From: Streptomycetaceae bacterium
Lineage (GTDB): Bacteria; Actinomycetota; Actinomycetes; Nanopelagicales; Nanopelagicaceae
DNA: 25,205 nt
Direction: 5' to 3'
NCBI GenBank assembly: GCA_027486075.1
Contig: JAIXPU010000087.1
Location: forward strand, 1-25,205
The notes beneath the pieces are model-generated. The model worked only from the letters and a program-made list of their open reading frames with translations. It was not told the DNA's origin and did not search any database. Below, in pieces: positions 7,431 through 14,702 of the stretch; the stretch's first letter is position 1; every line of letters begins with the position of its first letter. The position numbers and the translations under genes are program-made.

Positions 7431-7439
7431 GGTAGGAAC

Positions 7440-9275
7440 ATGAGCGGTCGCATTAAGGCAGATGACATTGTCTATGTCCGCGAGCATGCCCATATTGATG
7501 AGGTAGTCACTGCAGCAGGCGTTGCCCTTAAGAACGCTGGCGGGGGACAGAAGAAGGGCCTCTGCCCATTCCATGACGAGAAATCACCGTCATTTCACGT
7601 CACTCCATCAAAGAATTACTACCACTGCTTTGGTTGCGGTGTTGGCGGCGATGTCATTGATTTCATGATGAAGACCGATCACTTGAGCTTTACCGAAACT
7701 ATCGAACGTTTGGCTTCACAGATCGGCTACACGCTTCGTTATGAAGAAGGTGGTCCAACTCAGCCAACATCAAAGCGCTCTCGTTTATATGCAGCACATG
7801 TTGAGGCAGCAAAGTTTTATCGTGATCTGCTCAATTCATCTCCTGATGCAGCCCATGCGCGTGATCTACTTACCAAGCGCGGCTTTGATAAGGCAGCCTG
7901 CGACACCTTTGCAGTTGGATATGCACCAAATTCATGGGATGGCCTCACTAAACATTTACGTGCTGCTGGATTTACTATCGAAGAGTTGGAAGAGGCAGGC
8001 CTATCCAAAATGGGTGACCGTGGCTCTATCGATAAGTTCCGCAATCGCATCATGTGGCCCATTAAAGATATCTCTGGCGATATCGTCGGCTTTGGCGCTA
8101 GAAAGCTCGCTAGCGATGAAGAAGATCAAGGCCCTAAGTATTTAAATACCTCAGAGACTCCTATCTACAAGAAATCACAAGTTTTATATGGCCTTGATAT
8201 GGCCAAGAAAGATATTGCCAAGAACCGCCAAGTGGTTGTTGTAGAAGGCTATACCGATGTAATGGCATGTCATTTAGCGGGCATCACAACTGCTGTTGCC
8301 ACCTGCGGCACAGCTTTTGGTGATGACCACATCCGCATTATTCGCAGATTACTTATGGATGCCGATACCTTCCGCGGCGAAGTTATCTTTACCTTCGATG
8401 GCGATGCAGCCGGTCAAAAGGCTGCCATGAAGGCATTTGGTGATGATCAGAAGTTTGTGACACAAACATTTGTGGCGGTTGAACCCGATGGGCTTGATCC
8501 ATGCGACCTACGTCAACACAAAGGCGACTTAGCTCTGCGGGATTTGATTGCTAAACGAGTACCGCTCTTTGAGTTTGCGATTCGCACTGAACTTAAGAAA
8601 CATAATTTAGATACCGCCGAAGGACGCGTAAATGCGCTCAATACTGCAGCGCCACTTGTTGCAGCTATCCGAGATAAATCGCTCCGCCCTGAATATATAA
8701 AGTCTCTCGCCGGCTGGCTTGGCACAGAGATGGAGGTTGTCACCGCTGCGGTAAATACAGCTCTAAAGAAGGTGACTCTGCAACAACCTGTCGCAGCACA
8801 ATCCGGTAGCGATGATTCATGGCGCCCAAATCCAACTGAGCCAACTTTGATGCTTGAACGAGAAGTCTTAAAGGCAAAGTTACAAATGCCAGGGCTGATG
8901 ACCGAGTGGAAGACTATTGAAGATGAGGCCTTTACTCACCCTGCATATCGCGAACTGCGTCGCATCATCGACTCCTTTGGAGCTGGTCCTATTCAACTAG
9001 AGAATGTGACCGATGAAAGAATGCGCCAACTCTTTACCGAACTTTCGGTAGAACCAGTGCGCACCGATGGAGCAGTCTCGGAAAAGTATGTTTCAAGTAT
9101 CGTGGCACGAGTGCGTGAAGTTTTGGTAAGTCGCAAGATTGCAGATTTAAAGTCGAGTCTGCAGCGGTTAAATCCCGTTGAAAACGAGGCGCAATACAAC
9201 GAAGCATTTGCGCAATTGGTCGCCCTCGAAACACAGAAACGCGGCCTTCATGAACTCTCGATCGGCTCGCTGTAA
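7440..9275 (+). CDS. dnaG: DNA primase DnaG
   Basis: Synthesises RNA primers for the replication fork. The 611-aa protein shows the full bacterial order. The N-terminal CHC2 zinc finger has C42, H45, C63 and C66 in CPFHDEKSPSF and YHCFGCGVGGD. The RNA-polymerase core has FRNRIMWPI near 200-208. The TOPRIM domain has VVVVEGYTDVM with E269 and FTFDGDAAGQKA with D320 and D322. The C-terminal ~150 residues are divergent and should be the helicase-binding domain. The ATG is preceded by AAGGTAGGAA, a good ribosome site just after the dgt stop, so it is probably the last gene of the glyS-to-dnaG operon. Confidence 0.98.
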   Translation: MSGRIKADDIVYVREHAHIDEVVTAAGVALKNAGGGQKKGLCPFHDEKSPSFHVTPSKNYYHCFGCGVGGDVIDFMMKTDHLSFTETIERLASQIGYTLRYEEGGPTQPTSKRSRLYAAHVEAAKFYRDLLNSSPDAAHARDLLTKRGFDKAACDTFAVGYAPNSWDGLTKHLRAAGFTIEELEEAGLSKMGDRGSIDKFRNRIMWPIKDISGDIVGFGARKLASDEEDQGPKYLNTSETPIYKKSQVLYGLDMAKKDIAKNRQVVVVEGYTDVMACHLAGITTAVATCGTAFGDDHIRIIRRLLMDADTFRGEVIFTFDGDAAGQKAAMKAFGDDQKFVTQTFVAVEPDGLDPCDLRQHKGDLALRDLIAKRVPLFEFAIRTELKKHNLDTAEGRVNALNTAAPLVAAIRDKSLRPEYIKSLAGWLGTEMEVVTAAVNTALKKVTLQQPVAAQSGSDDSWRPNPTEPTLMLEREVLKAKLQMPGLMTEWKTIEDEAFTHPAYRELRRIIDSFGAGPIQLENVTDERMRQLFTELSVEPVRTDGAVSEKYVSSIVARVREVLVSRKIADLKSSLQRLNPVENEAQYNEAFAQLVALETQKRGLHELSIGSL

Positions 9276-9296
9276 CGCGCAGCAATTTCCTTGATT

Positions 9297-9325
9297 TTGG
9301 CAGGCGTTAGGCCCTGCGGTAGAGT
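9297..9325 (+). promoter_or_regulatory. Promoter of tRNA-Asn
   Basis: TTGGCA (9297-9302), a 17-bp spacer and TAGAGT (9320-9325) form a good vegetative promoter. The expected start is about 5 nt before the mature tRNA 5' end. Confidence 0.65.
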
Positions 9326-9336
9326 TCGGCTTCCAT

Positions 9337-9408
9337 TCCCTGATAGCTCAACGGCAGAGCAGTCGACTGTTAATCGACAGGTTCTTGGTTCGAATCCAAG
9401 TCAGGGAG
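9337..9408 (+). tRNA. tRNA-Asn, anticodon GUU
   Basis: A full cloverleaf can be folded by hand. The acceptor TCCCTGA pairs with TCAGGGA, the D-stem GCTC with GAGC, the anticodon stem GTCGA with TCGAC around loop CTGTTAA (anticodon GTT), and the T-stem CTTGG with CCAAG around TTCGAAT. The discriminator is G, as expected for Asn. CCA is not encoded, so a CCA-adding enzyme is needed. The gene lies between dnaG and the htrA-like gene, with its own promoter. Confidence 0.96.
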
Positions 9409-9455
9409 CACAGGCTCCTCAAAGCCTTCCACAGGCAAAACTCAAGAAAGTTAGG

Positions 9456-9461
9456 CATGAT
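9456..9461 (+). promoter_or_regulatory. Possible -10 box for the HtrA-like gene
   Basis: CATGAT ends 7 nt before the ATG at 9469, the same geometry as other leaderless starts here, but the first base departs from TANNNT. No ribosome site is obvious. Confidence 0.3.
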
Positions 9462-9468
9462 CTGACTT

Positions 9469-10587
9469 ATGAAGTTTAAAATTTCGCGTTCAGGCAAGAT
9501 TCTCGCTGCCTTTGTAGCTGGAGCAGTCACCGCAGGATCGATTGCAACTGCAGCAATTACGCAACCGACTGGAGCAGTCAAAGCATGTGCGGATAACCGC
9601 ACTGGCGCGCTCTTCATTTCAAGTACCGGCACATGCACAAGCGGTCGCACGCTCATAGAAATTGGCGGGAACGCCATGAATACAAAGGCGATATCTTCGT
9701 TAGTCACACCCTCCGTAGTTTCTATTGCAGTAAACACTTCTAGCGGAGGCGGCTCTGGTTCAGGTTCAATCTATAGATCAAATTCTTCTTCAAGTTTCAT
9801 TATCACCAATAATCACGTCATTGAGTCTGCAGCTTCAACCGGAACTATCATGGTTGAACTTACAAATGGGGATCAACTTCCAGCAAAAATTGTGGGTCGC
9901 GATCCTGGCTATGACATCGCAGTCTTGCAGGTGCAGAAGGGAAACCTTCCAGTCATTTCGCTAGGAGATTCATCCAAGGTCAGCGTAGGAGATCCAGTTC
10001 TGGCTATTGGTTCACCACTCGGATTAGCGAGCACAGTAACAAGTGGAATTATCTCAGCGCTCAATCGACCAGTTTCGACTGGCACAGATGTGGCGCAATC
10101 TTATGTAAATGCGATTCAGACTGATGCTGCTATCAACCCTGGTAACTCAGGAGGCGCACTCGTTGATGCACAAGGTCGCATCATCGGAGTTAACTCCGCT
10201 ATCGCCACACTCTCATCAGGTGGTGTTGGTGGAAACATTGGACTTGGCTTCTCAATTCCAATCAATGAAGCAAAGCGCGTTATTGATGAAATCATTGCAA
10301 CTGGTAAATCAACTCGTCCAGTTCTTGGCGTCTTCTTCGACAATACCTTTACTGGAATCGGCGCCCGTATCGCTCGTTTAAGTCCTAATGAAGGAGCAGA
10401 TAAAGCTGGTATTCCAGTTGGCGCAATCATCAAGAGTATTGATGGAGTCAAAATCGCTAATACCGATGCTGCCATCGTACGTATTCGTACTTACGTACCA
10501 GGAACGACAGTTTCGGTAATTGCAGAGCTTCCAACAGGAGGAACTCGCACCTTCCGCGTTACCTTAGGTTCAGCTCCTTCGCTCTAA
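9469..10587 (+). CDS. Exported HtrA/DegP-like trypsin-fold serine protease with PDZ domain
   Basis: A 372-aa protein with an N-terminal signal or anchor segment (about 8-30) after positively charged MKFKISRSGK. Residues 38-65 form a small module with two cysteines (C40, C56) and the phrase TGALF, similar to repeats on actinobacterial surface proteins. A Gly/Ser-rich linker (92-108) leads into a trypsin fold with the complete triad: H116 (NNHVIE), D149 (GYDIAVLQV) and S227 (PGNSGGAL). A single PDZ domain covers about 285-368. HtrA proteins cleave or refold damaged exported proteins. The substrate is unknown. A 7-bp hairpin overlaps the stop codon. Confidence 0.93.
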   Translation: MKFKISRSGKILAAFVAGAVTAGSIATAAITQPTGAVKACADNRTGALFISSTGTCTSGRTLIEIGGNAMNTKAISSLVTPSVVSIAVNTSSGGGSGSGSIYRSNSSSSFIITNNHVIESAASTGTIMVELTNGDQLPAKIVGRDPGYDIAVLQVQKGNLPVISLGDSSKVSVGDPVLAIGSPLGLASTVTSGIISALNRPVSTGTDVAQSYVNAIQTDAAINPGNSGGALVDAQGRIIGVNSAIATLSSGGVGGNIGLGFSIPINEAKRVIDEIIATGKSTRPVLGVFFDNTFTGIGARIARLSPNEGADKAGIPVGAIIKSIDGVKIANTDAAIVRIRTYVPGTTVSVIAELPTGGTRTFRVTLGSAPSL

Positions 10588-10596
10588 CGAGAGCGA
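10579..10596 (+). terminator. Hairpin over the htrA-like stop codon
   Basis: TCGCTCT and AGAGCGA form a perfect 7-bp stem with loop AACG, spanning the stop codon. There is no T-run, so a factor-independent terminator is doubtful. It may mark the 3' end or slow polymerase before the next promoter. Confidence 0.4.
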
Positions 10597-10606
10597 TAGA
10601 AGCGAG

Positions 10607-10612
10607 TATCTT
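10607..10612 (+). promoter_or_regulatory. -10 box for the ACT-domain gene
   Basis: TATCTT is followed by TCACCC and the ATG at 10619. The 6-nt spacing predicts a leaderless transcript. Confidence 0.55.
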
Positions 10613-10618
10613 TCACCC

Positions 10619-10864
10619 ATGGCACTTTTCACAATGCAGGTATCTCTTCCAGACCGTCCAGGTTCACTCGGCATGCTTGCATCCGCAATTGGATCAGCGG
10701 GTGCAGATATCCGCGGGCTTGAAGTTCTGAAAACTGTTGATGGTGTGGGATACGACCAGATTATTGTGGCAGTGCCCGGCACGGATGCATCAGATTTAGT
10801 TGAGATTCTTAATTCAATCGGGGGAGTAGAAGTTCTCTCGATTGAAGCAATTAATAACGGCTAG
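10619..10864 (+). CDS. Stand-alone ACT-domain protein
   Basis: An 81-aa protein that is essentially one ACT domain: beta-strand MALFTMQVSLPDRPGSLGML, a helix with the conserved DRPGSL turn, ADIRGLEV, YDQIIVAV and a last strand VEVLSIEAI. ACT domains bind amino acids or other small ligands and usually regulate an attached enzyme; here no enzyme is fused. It might act as a separate subunit or sensor, but its neighbours (an HtrA-like protease, galK) give no clear partner. It has its own -10 box, and its last 14 bases overlap the 3' end of galK on the opposite strand. Confidence 0.88.
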   Translation: MALFTMQVSLPDRPGSLGMLASAIGSAGADIRGLEVLKTVDGVGYDQIIVAVPGTDASDLVEILNSIGGVEVLSIEAINNG

Positions 10865-11984
10865 CGCTAGCTCCAGCGCTTGGAAGAGAAGTAAAGAATC
10901 TTGGCTTCTTAAAGCGCTTGGCTTCAAAGGCAGACATCACTGAACTCTTCACATTTTCAATATCTTCTTGCTTCACAAGTGCAATAGCGCTGCCACCGAA
11001 CCCACCACCAACCATACGTGAACCCAGTGCGCCTGCGGCTAACGATGCGTCTACTGCAGCATCGAGTTCAGGGCAAGAGATTTCATAATCATCGCGCAGT
11101 GAAAAATGAGATTCGTTAATCAATCTGCCAAGAGTCAGAAAATCTGAAGTGCGAAGCGCCTTTACTGCATCCATCACGCGGGCAATTTCAGTAACAGCAT
11201 GGCGAGCTCGGATAAACTCAACTTCAGTAAGTTGGCTCTGCGCAGCGTGTAAGGCGCCGAGAGTTAAGTGGCGCATGGAAGGAATCTGAAGTTTGGCAAC
11301 GACAGAGTCACAAGAGGCGCGACGTTCGGCATAACCGCCATCAACTAGTGCGTGGTGAGCTTGAGTATCAATAATCAAGAGTTCAAGCCCAGCAGATGCG
11401 ACATCAAAGGGAATAGATTCAGTAGTTAGGTCGCGGCAATCAAGAAGTAGCGCCGAACCTACTTGGCCCATCAGCGAGACCGATTGATCCATGATTCCGC
11501 ACGGCATACCCACGTAAACGTTCTCTGCCTTCTGGGTGGCGCGCGCTAAATCAGGGAGAGAGATATTGAGTGAGAAGAGTTCATTGAGTCCAACTGCAAC
11601 CGAACATTCGAGAGCTGCAGATGATGACAGACCAGCGCCTGCTGGAACTGTCCCATCAACCAAGATATCGACTCCTTGGTTAATGCCTAGCGACCAGATA
11701 ACTCCAAGAACATATTTCTCCCAGTCACCTTTGCTACCAGGTTTTACATCGTTGATATCGATAGTAAAGATGCGCTCTCGTCGCTGGTGAGATGCCACCC
11801 GCACAAGACCGTCGCTGCGCGCAGCGATTGCGGCATAGGAACGGTCTGCTATTGCAAAGGGAAGGACAAAGCCCTCGCTGTAATCAATATGTTCGCCGAT
11901 GAGATTCACTCGCCCGGGCGCCTCAGCAATTACCTCTGGCTTGCGACCATATAAATCTTCGAAATGACGTGCAATCGTTGCCAT
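10851..11984 (-). CDS. galK: Galactokinase
   Basis: Phosphorylates galactose at C1 with ATP, the first step of the Leloir pathway. The 377-aa GHMP kinase has the galactokinase signature GRVNLIGEHIDY (24-35), the ATP-binding loop PAGAGLSSSAA (114-124), the catalytic Asp in GIMDQ (D166), and a C-terminal GGGFGGSAIALV. It starts 4 nt after the galT stop, which indicates translational coupling. It converges on the ACT-domain gene and overlaps it by 14 bp. No UDP-galactose epimerase is in the window, so galE must lie elsewhere or be replaced. Confidence 0.96.
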   Translation of the reverse strand: MATIARHFEDLYGRKPEVIAEAPGRVNLIGEHIDYSEGFVLPFAIADRSYAAIAARSDGLVRVASHQRRERIFTIDINDVKPGSKGDWEKYVLGVIWSLGINQGVDILVDGTVPAGAGLSSSAALECSVAVGLNELFSLNISLPDLARATQKAENVYVGMPCGIMDQSVSLMGQVGSALLLDCRDLTTESIPFDVASAGLELLIIDTQAHHALVDGGYAERRASCDSVVAKLQIPSMRHLTLGALHAAQSQLTEVEFIRARHAVTEIARVMDAVKALRTSDFLTLGRLINESHFSLRDDYEISCPELDAAVDASLAAGALGSRMVGGGFGGSAIALVKQEDIENVKSSVMSAFEAKRFKKPRFFTSLPSAGASASRY

Positions 11985-11988
11985 TAAC

Positions 11989-13101
11989 TTAGATCTTTAC
12001 ATCTTTTAATTGCTGAGCAGATTGCTCTGGCTTCATATCCATAATGAAAGCGCCCATGGCAGATTCGGAACCTGCCAAGTACTTGAGCTTTCCTGGTGCG
12101 CGTCGCACAGAAGTAATTTGCCAATGTAGGCGGAGCAGGTCGCGGCCTTCTCGAACGGGGGCTTGATGCCATGCTGCGATGTAAGCCATATCAATACCGA
12201 ATACTCCATCAAGGCGCTGCATTACTTCGATAGCAATTGCTGGGAATGAATCGCATGCAGCCGGTGCAAGTTCGGTTAAATCTGCAACCGGTACGAGTGG
12301 AGTAACGTGAATTTCAAATGGATAGCGTGAGGCATAAGGCGTGTATGCAATCCAATGCTCGTTGCGAGCAATGATGCGCACCTGATCGCGTAGTTCGCGA
12401 GCCACAACATCGTCAAAGAGCACGTGGCCAGTCTTTTGATGATGAGCACGAGCAACTTCAAGCATCTTGGCAACGCGTGGTGGCAGATATGAATATGCAT
12501 AAATCTGGCCATGGGGGTGTGCCAGCGTTACACCGATTTCTTCTCCACGATTTTCAAAGGGAGCGATATGCGCGATGTAAGGAAGTGCAGATAGCTCTGC
12601 GGTGCGATCACGCCATGCCTCTAAAAGTGTGCGCACTCGTTGTCGTGAAAGCACCTTGAATGAACCGCCATGATCGGCGGTAAAGCAGATTACTTCGCAC
12701 TTGCCGGCAGCTACGCCTTCATCGGTATCTGCTCCAACCAAGTCGGGAAGCGCAAAATCTCCTGCTGGGGGTCGGAGTGATGGCGAACGATTATCAAAGA
12801 CAACAACTTCGAAGTCACTTTCTGGAATTTCAGTAAGGAGCTCACCAGTAGTTGGGCAGAGTGGGCAGAGTTCTTTCGGTGGCAGAAAAATACGACCTTG
12901 GCGATGAGCTGCCATGGCAACCCATTCATTGACTAAAGGATCGAGGCGAAGTTCGCCGATACCGGGTTGATCTTCTTCAGGGCGCTGATCTTTTGCTGTG
13001 CGAGCTTGACCTGCGGTGTCGTAATAACGGATAGTGCGACCGTCGTTCATGGTGCGGCTTGTGCGCACTACTCCTGCTGTGAGTTCGAGGATTTCATCCA
13101 T
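11989..13101 (-). CDS. galT: Galactose-1-phosphate uridylyltransferase
   Basis: Swaps UMP between UDP-glucose and galactose-1-phosphate. The 370-aa HIT-superfamily protein has the active-site HPHGQIYAY, with H197 as the expected nucleotide-carrying residue. LCPLCP (C79, C82) looks like a metal site. FENRGEEIGVTLAHPHG, WIAYTPYASRYPFEIHVTPL and a C-terminal WQITSVRRAPGKLKYLAGSE match the family. galK follows after 4 nt. A 37-bp gap after glpK contains a possible promoter, so galT-galK may be transcribed both from there and by read-through from glpK. Confidence 0.96.
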   Translation of the reverse strand: MDEILELTAGVVRTSRTMNDGRTIRYYDTAGQARTAKDQRPEEDQPGIGELRLDPLVNEWVAMAAHRQGRIFLPPKELCPLCPTTGELLTEIPESDFEVVVFDNRSPSLRPPAGDFALPDLVGADTDEGVAAGKCEVICFTADHGGSFKVLSRQRVRTLLEAWRDRTAELSALPYIAHIAPFENRGEEIGVTLAHPHGQIYAYSYLPPRVAKMLEVARAHHQKTGHVLFDDVVARELRDQVRIIARNEHWIAYTPYASRYPFEIHVTPLVPVADLTELAPAACDSFPAIAIEVMQRLDGVFGIDMAYIAAWHQAPVREGRDLLRLHWQITSVRRAPGKLKYLAGSESAMGAFIMDMKPEQSAQQLKDVKI

Positions 13102-13110
13102 GATGTGCGT

Positions 13111-13116
13111 ACTCTA
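13111..13116 (-). promoter_or_regulatory. Possible -10 box for galT-galK
   Basis: Read leftward, TAGAGT lies 9 nt before the galT ATG in the short glpK-galT gap. The leader would be only a few bases. The -35 region is weak. Confidence 0.35.
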
Positions 13117-13138
13117 TCGTGCGCCCAGATATATCTCG

Positions 13139-14635
13139 TTAAGCCCAGTTAAGGGTTCGCTCGATCGCCTTCTTCCATCCTGCATATCCCTCTTGGCGTT
13201 CTGCTGCAGTAGATGTGGGGTTCCAACGTCGCGATTGTTGCCACTGCTTCTTCAGCTCATCTGTATCTTTCCAGAAACCAATCGCGAGGCCAGCTGCATA
13301 GGCAGCGCCTAGCGCAGTTGTTTCAGTGATGAGTGGGCGAGTGATATCGATTCCCATAATGTCTGCTTGCATTTGCATACAGAGTGAATTAGCTGTAATT
13401 CCACCATCGACGCGCATCTCTGTCATCGGTACACCACTATCTGCAACCATCGCATCCATGACATCGCGCGTTTGGTAACAGATTGCCTCAAGCGCTGCGC
13501 GTGCAAGGTGCGCTTTTGTTGCAGCGCGAGTAAGTCCGACGATGACACCGCGAGCATCACTTCGCCAATAAGGTGCAAAGAGCCCCGAAAAAGCTGGGAC
13601 AAAGTAAATTCCAGCTGTATCTGTCACCGATGATGCCAGCGCTTCAGTCTCTGCCGCATGGTTAATGATTCCAAGTTGATCGCGGAGCCATTGGATTGCA
13701 GAGCCGGTAACGGCTACAGAACCTTCCAGTGCATACATGGCAGGCTGATCGCCAAATTTATAGCAGACAGTTGTGAGCAAGCCATTTTTTGATCTGACAA
13801 TGTCAGTTCCGGTGTTGAGGAGCGCAAAGTTTCCGGTGCCATATGTTGTCTTTGATTCGCCACGATCGAAGCAGACTTGGCCCACCATGGCTGCGTGTTG
13901 ATCTCCGAGAATTCCAGCGATTGGTACAGCGCTACCAAGCGGACCATGTGGATCTGTTGCGGCATAGATTTCAGAGGAAGATTTAATCTCTGGAAGCACA
14001 GATCGTGGAATTTCAAATTGCTCTAGCAATTGATTATCCCACTGCAACGTTTCAAGGTTCATAAGAAGTGTGCGGCTGGCGTTGGTCACATCGGTGAAAT
14101 GAACTCCAGAACGAACTCCGCCTGAAAGATTCCAGAGCAGCCAGGTATCGATAGTTCCAAAGCGCGCGGTTCCTGCCGAAATCGCATTTTGCACAGCCGG
14201 CGAGTTCTTAATAAGCCAGCGCATCTTGCTGCCTGCAAAGTATGGAGCGATGGCCAGCCCGGTCTTATGGGTAATCTCATCGCGAACTTGTTGAGAAAAG
14301 GTTGCTAAGTAATCAGCGGTACGGGTGTCCTGCCAGACGATTGCGTTATGAAGCGGTCTTCCCGTTGTCACATCCCAGGCGACAGTGGTTTCACGTTGAT
14401 TGGTGATTCCGATTGCAGCAAGGTCAGAGCCCAAGATATTGGCCTGCTTCAACGCTGAAGTAATTACTTCCTGCGTACGTTCCCAAATTTCAGCGGCATC
14501 ATGTTCGACATAGCCAGCCTGAGGAAGTATCTGTCGATGCTCCATCTGATGTTGTCCAACAACTTTACCCGCGGCATCAAAGATCATGAAGCGCGTACTA
14601 CTAGTTCCCTGGTCCAAACTTCCGATGTATGCCAT
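13139..14635 (-). CDS. glpK: Glycerol kinase
   Basis: Phosphorylates glycerol to sn-glycerol 3-phosphate with ATP. The 498-aa FGGY kinase has the family length. It begins with the phosphate-binding GSLDQGTSSTRFMIFD, followed by ITNQRETTVAWD, WQDTRT, LLWNLSGG, ILGDQHAAMVGQ with the catalytic Asp, TYGTGNF, and MRVDGGITANS near the C-terminus. It is divergent from glpD across 67 bp, so the two enzymes of glycerol catabolism can share control. Its transcript probably continues into galT-galK. A TAGTCT box lies 7 nt before the ATG. Confidence 0.98.
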   Translation of the reverse strand: MAYIGSLDQGTSSTRFMIFDAAGKVVGQHQMEHRQILPQAGYVEHDAAEIWERTQEVITSALKQANILGSDLAAIGITNQRETTVAWDVTTGRPLHNAIVWQDTRTADYLATFSQQVRDEITHKTGLAIAPYFAGSKMRWLIKNSPAVQNAISAGTARFGTIDTWLLWNLSGGVRSGVHFTDVTNASRTLLMNLETLQWDNQLLEQFEIPRSVLPEIKSSSEIYAATDPHGPLGSAVPIAGILGDQHAAMVGQVCFDRGESKTTYGTGNFALLNTGTDIVRSKNGLLTTVCYKFGDQPAMYALEGSVAVTGSAIQWLRDQLGIINHAAETEALASSVTDTAGIYFVPAFSGLFAPYWRSDARGVIVGLTRAATKAHLARAALEAICYQTRDVMDAMVADSGVPMTEMRVDGGITANSLCMQMQADIMGIDITRPLITETTALGAAYAAGLAIGFWKDTDELKKQWQQSRRWNPTSTAAERQEGYAGWKKAIERTLNWA

Positions 14636-14642
14636 ATAGTTA

Positions 14643-14648
14643 AGACTA
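14643..14648 (-). promoter_or_regulatory. -10 box for glpK
   Basis: Read leftward, TAGTCT is followed by TAACTAT and the glpK ATG, predicting a leaderless mRNA. In the same 67-bp divergent gap I found no strong dyad that would mark a glycerol-responsive operator. Confidence 0.55.
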
Positions 14649-14702
14649 CTAAAGTCCGATAAATCTAGAAACTAAGCGCAATAAGGAATTGGTAGCTTCA
14701 CG

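Noticed and set aside
9405..9418. Hairpin GGAGC-ACAG-GCTCC at the tRNA-Asn 3' end as terminator
   Set aside because: It shares bases with the acceptor stem of the tRNA, has only five pairs and no T-run.
10860..10871. 12-bp palindrome GCTAGCGCTAGC at the ACT/galK junction
   Set aside because: It is perfect but lacks a loop for a hairpin and lies at convergent gene ends, where an operator is unlikely. It may be chance.
14636..14702. Operator for a glycerol regulator in the glpK/glpD gap
   Set aside because: Only short imperfect dyads (GACT/AGTC and TCTAGA) are present; none is convincing.
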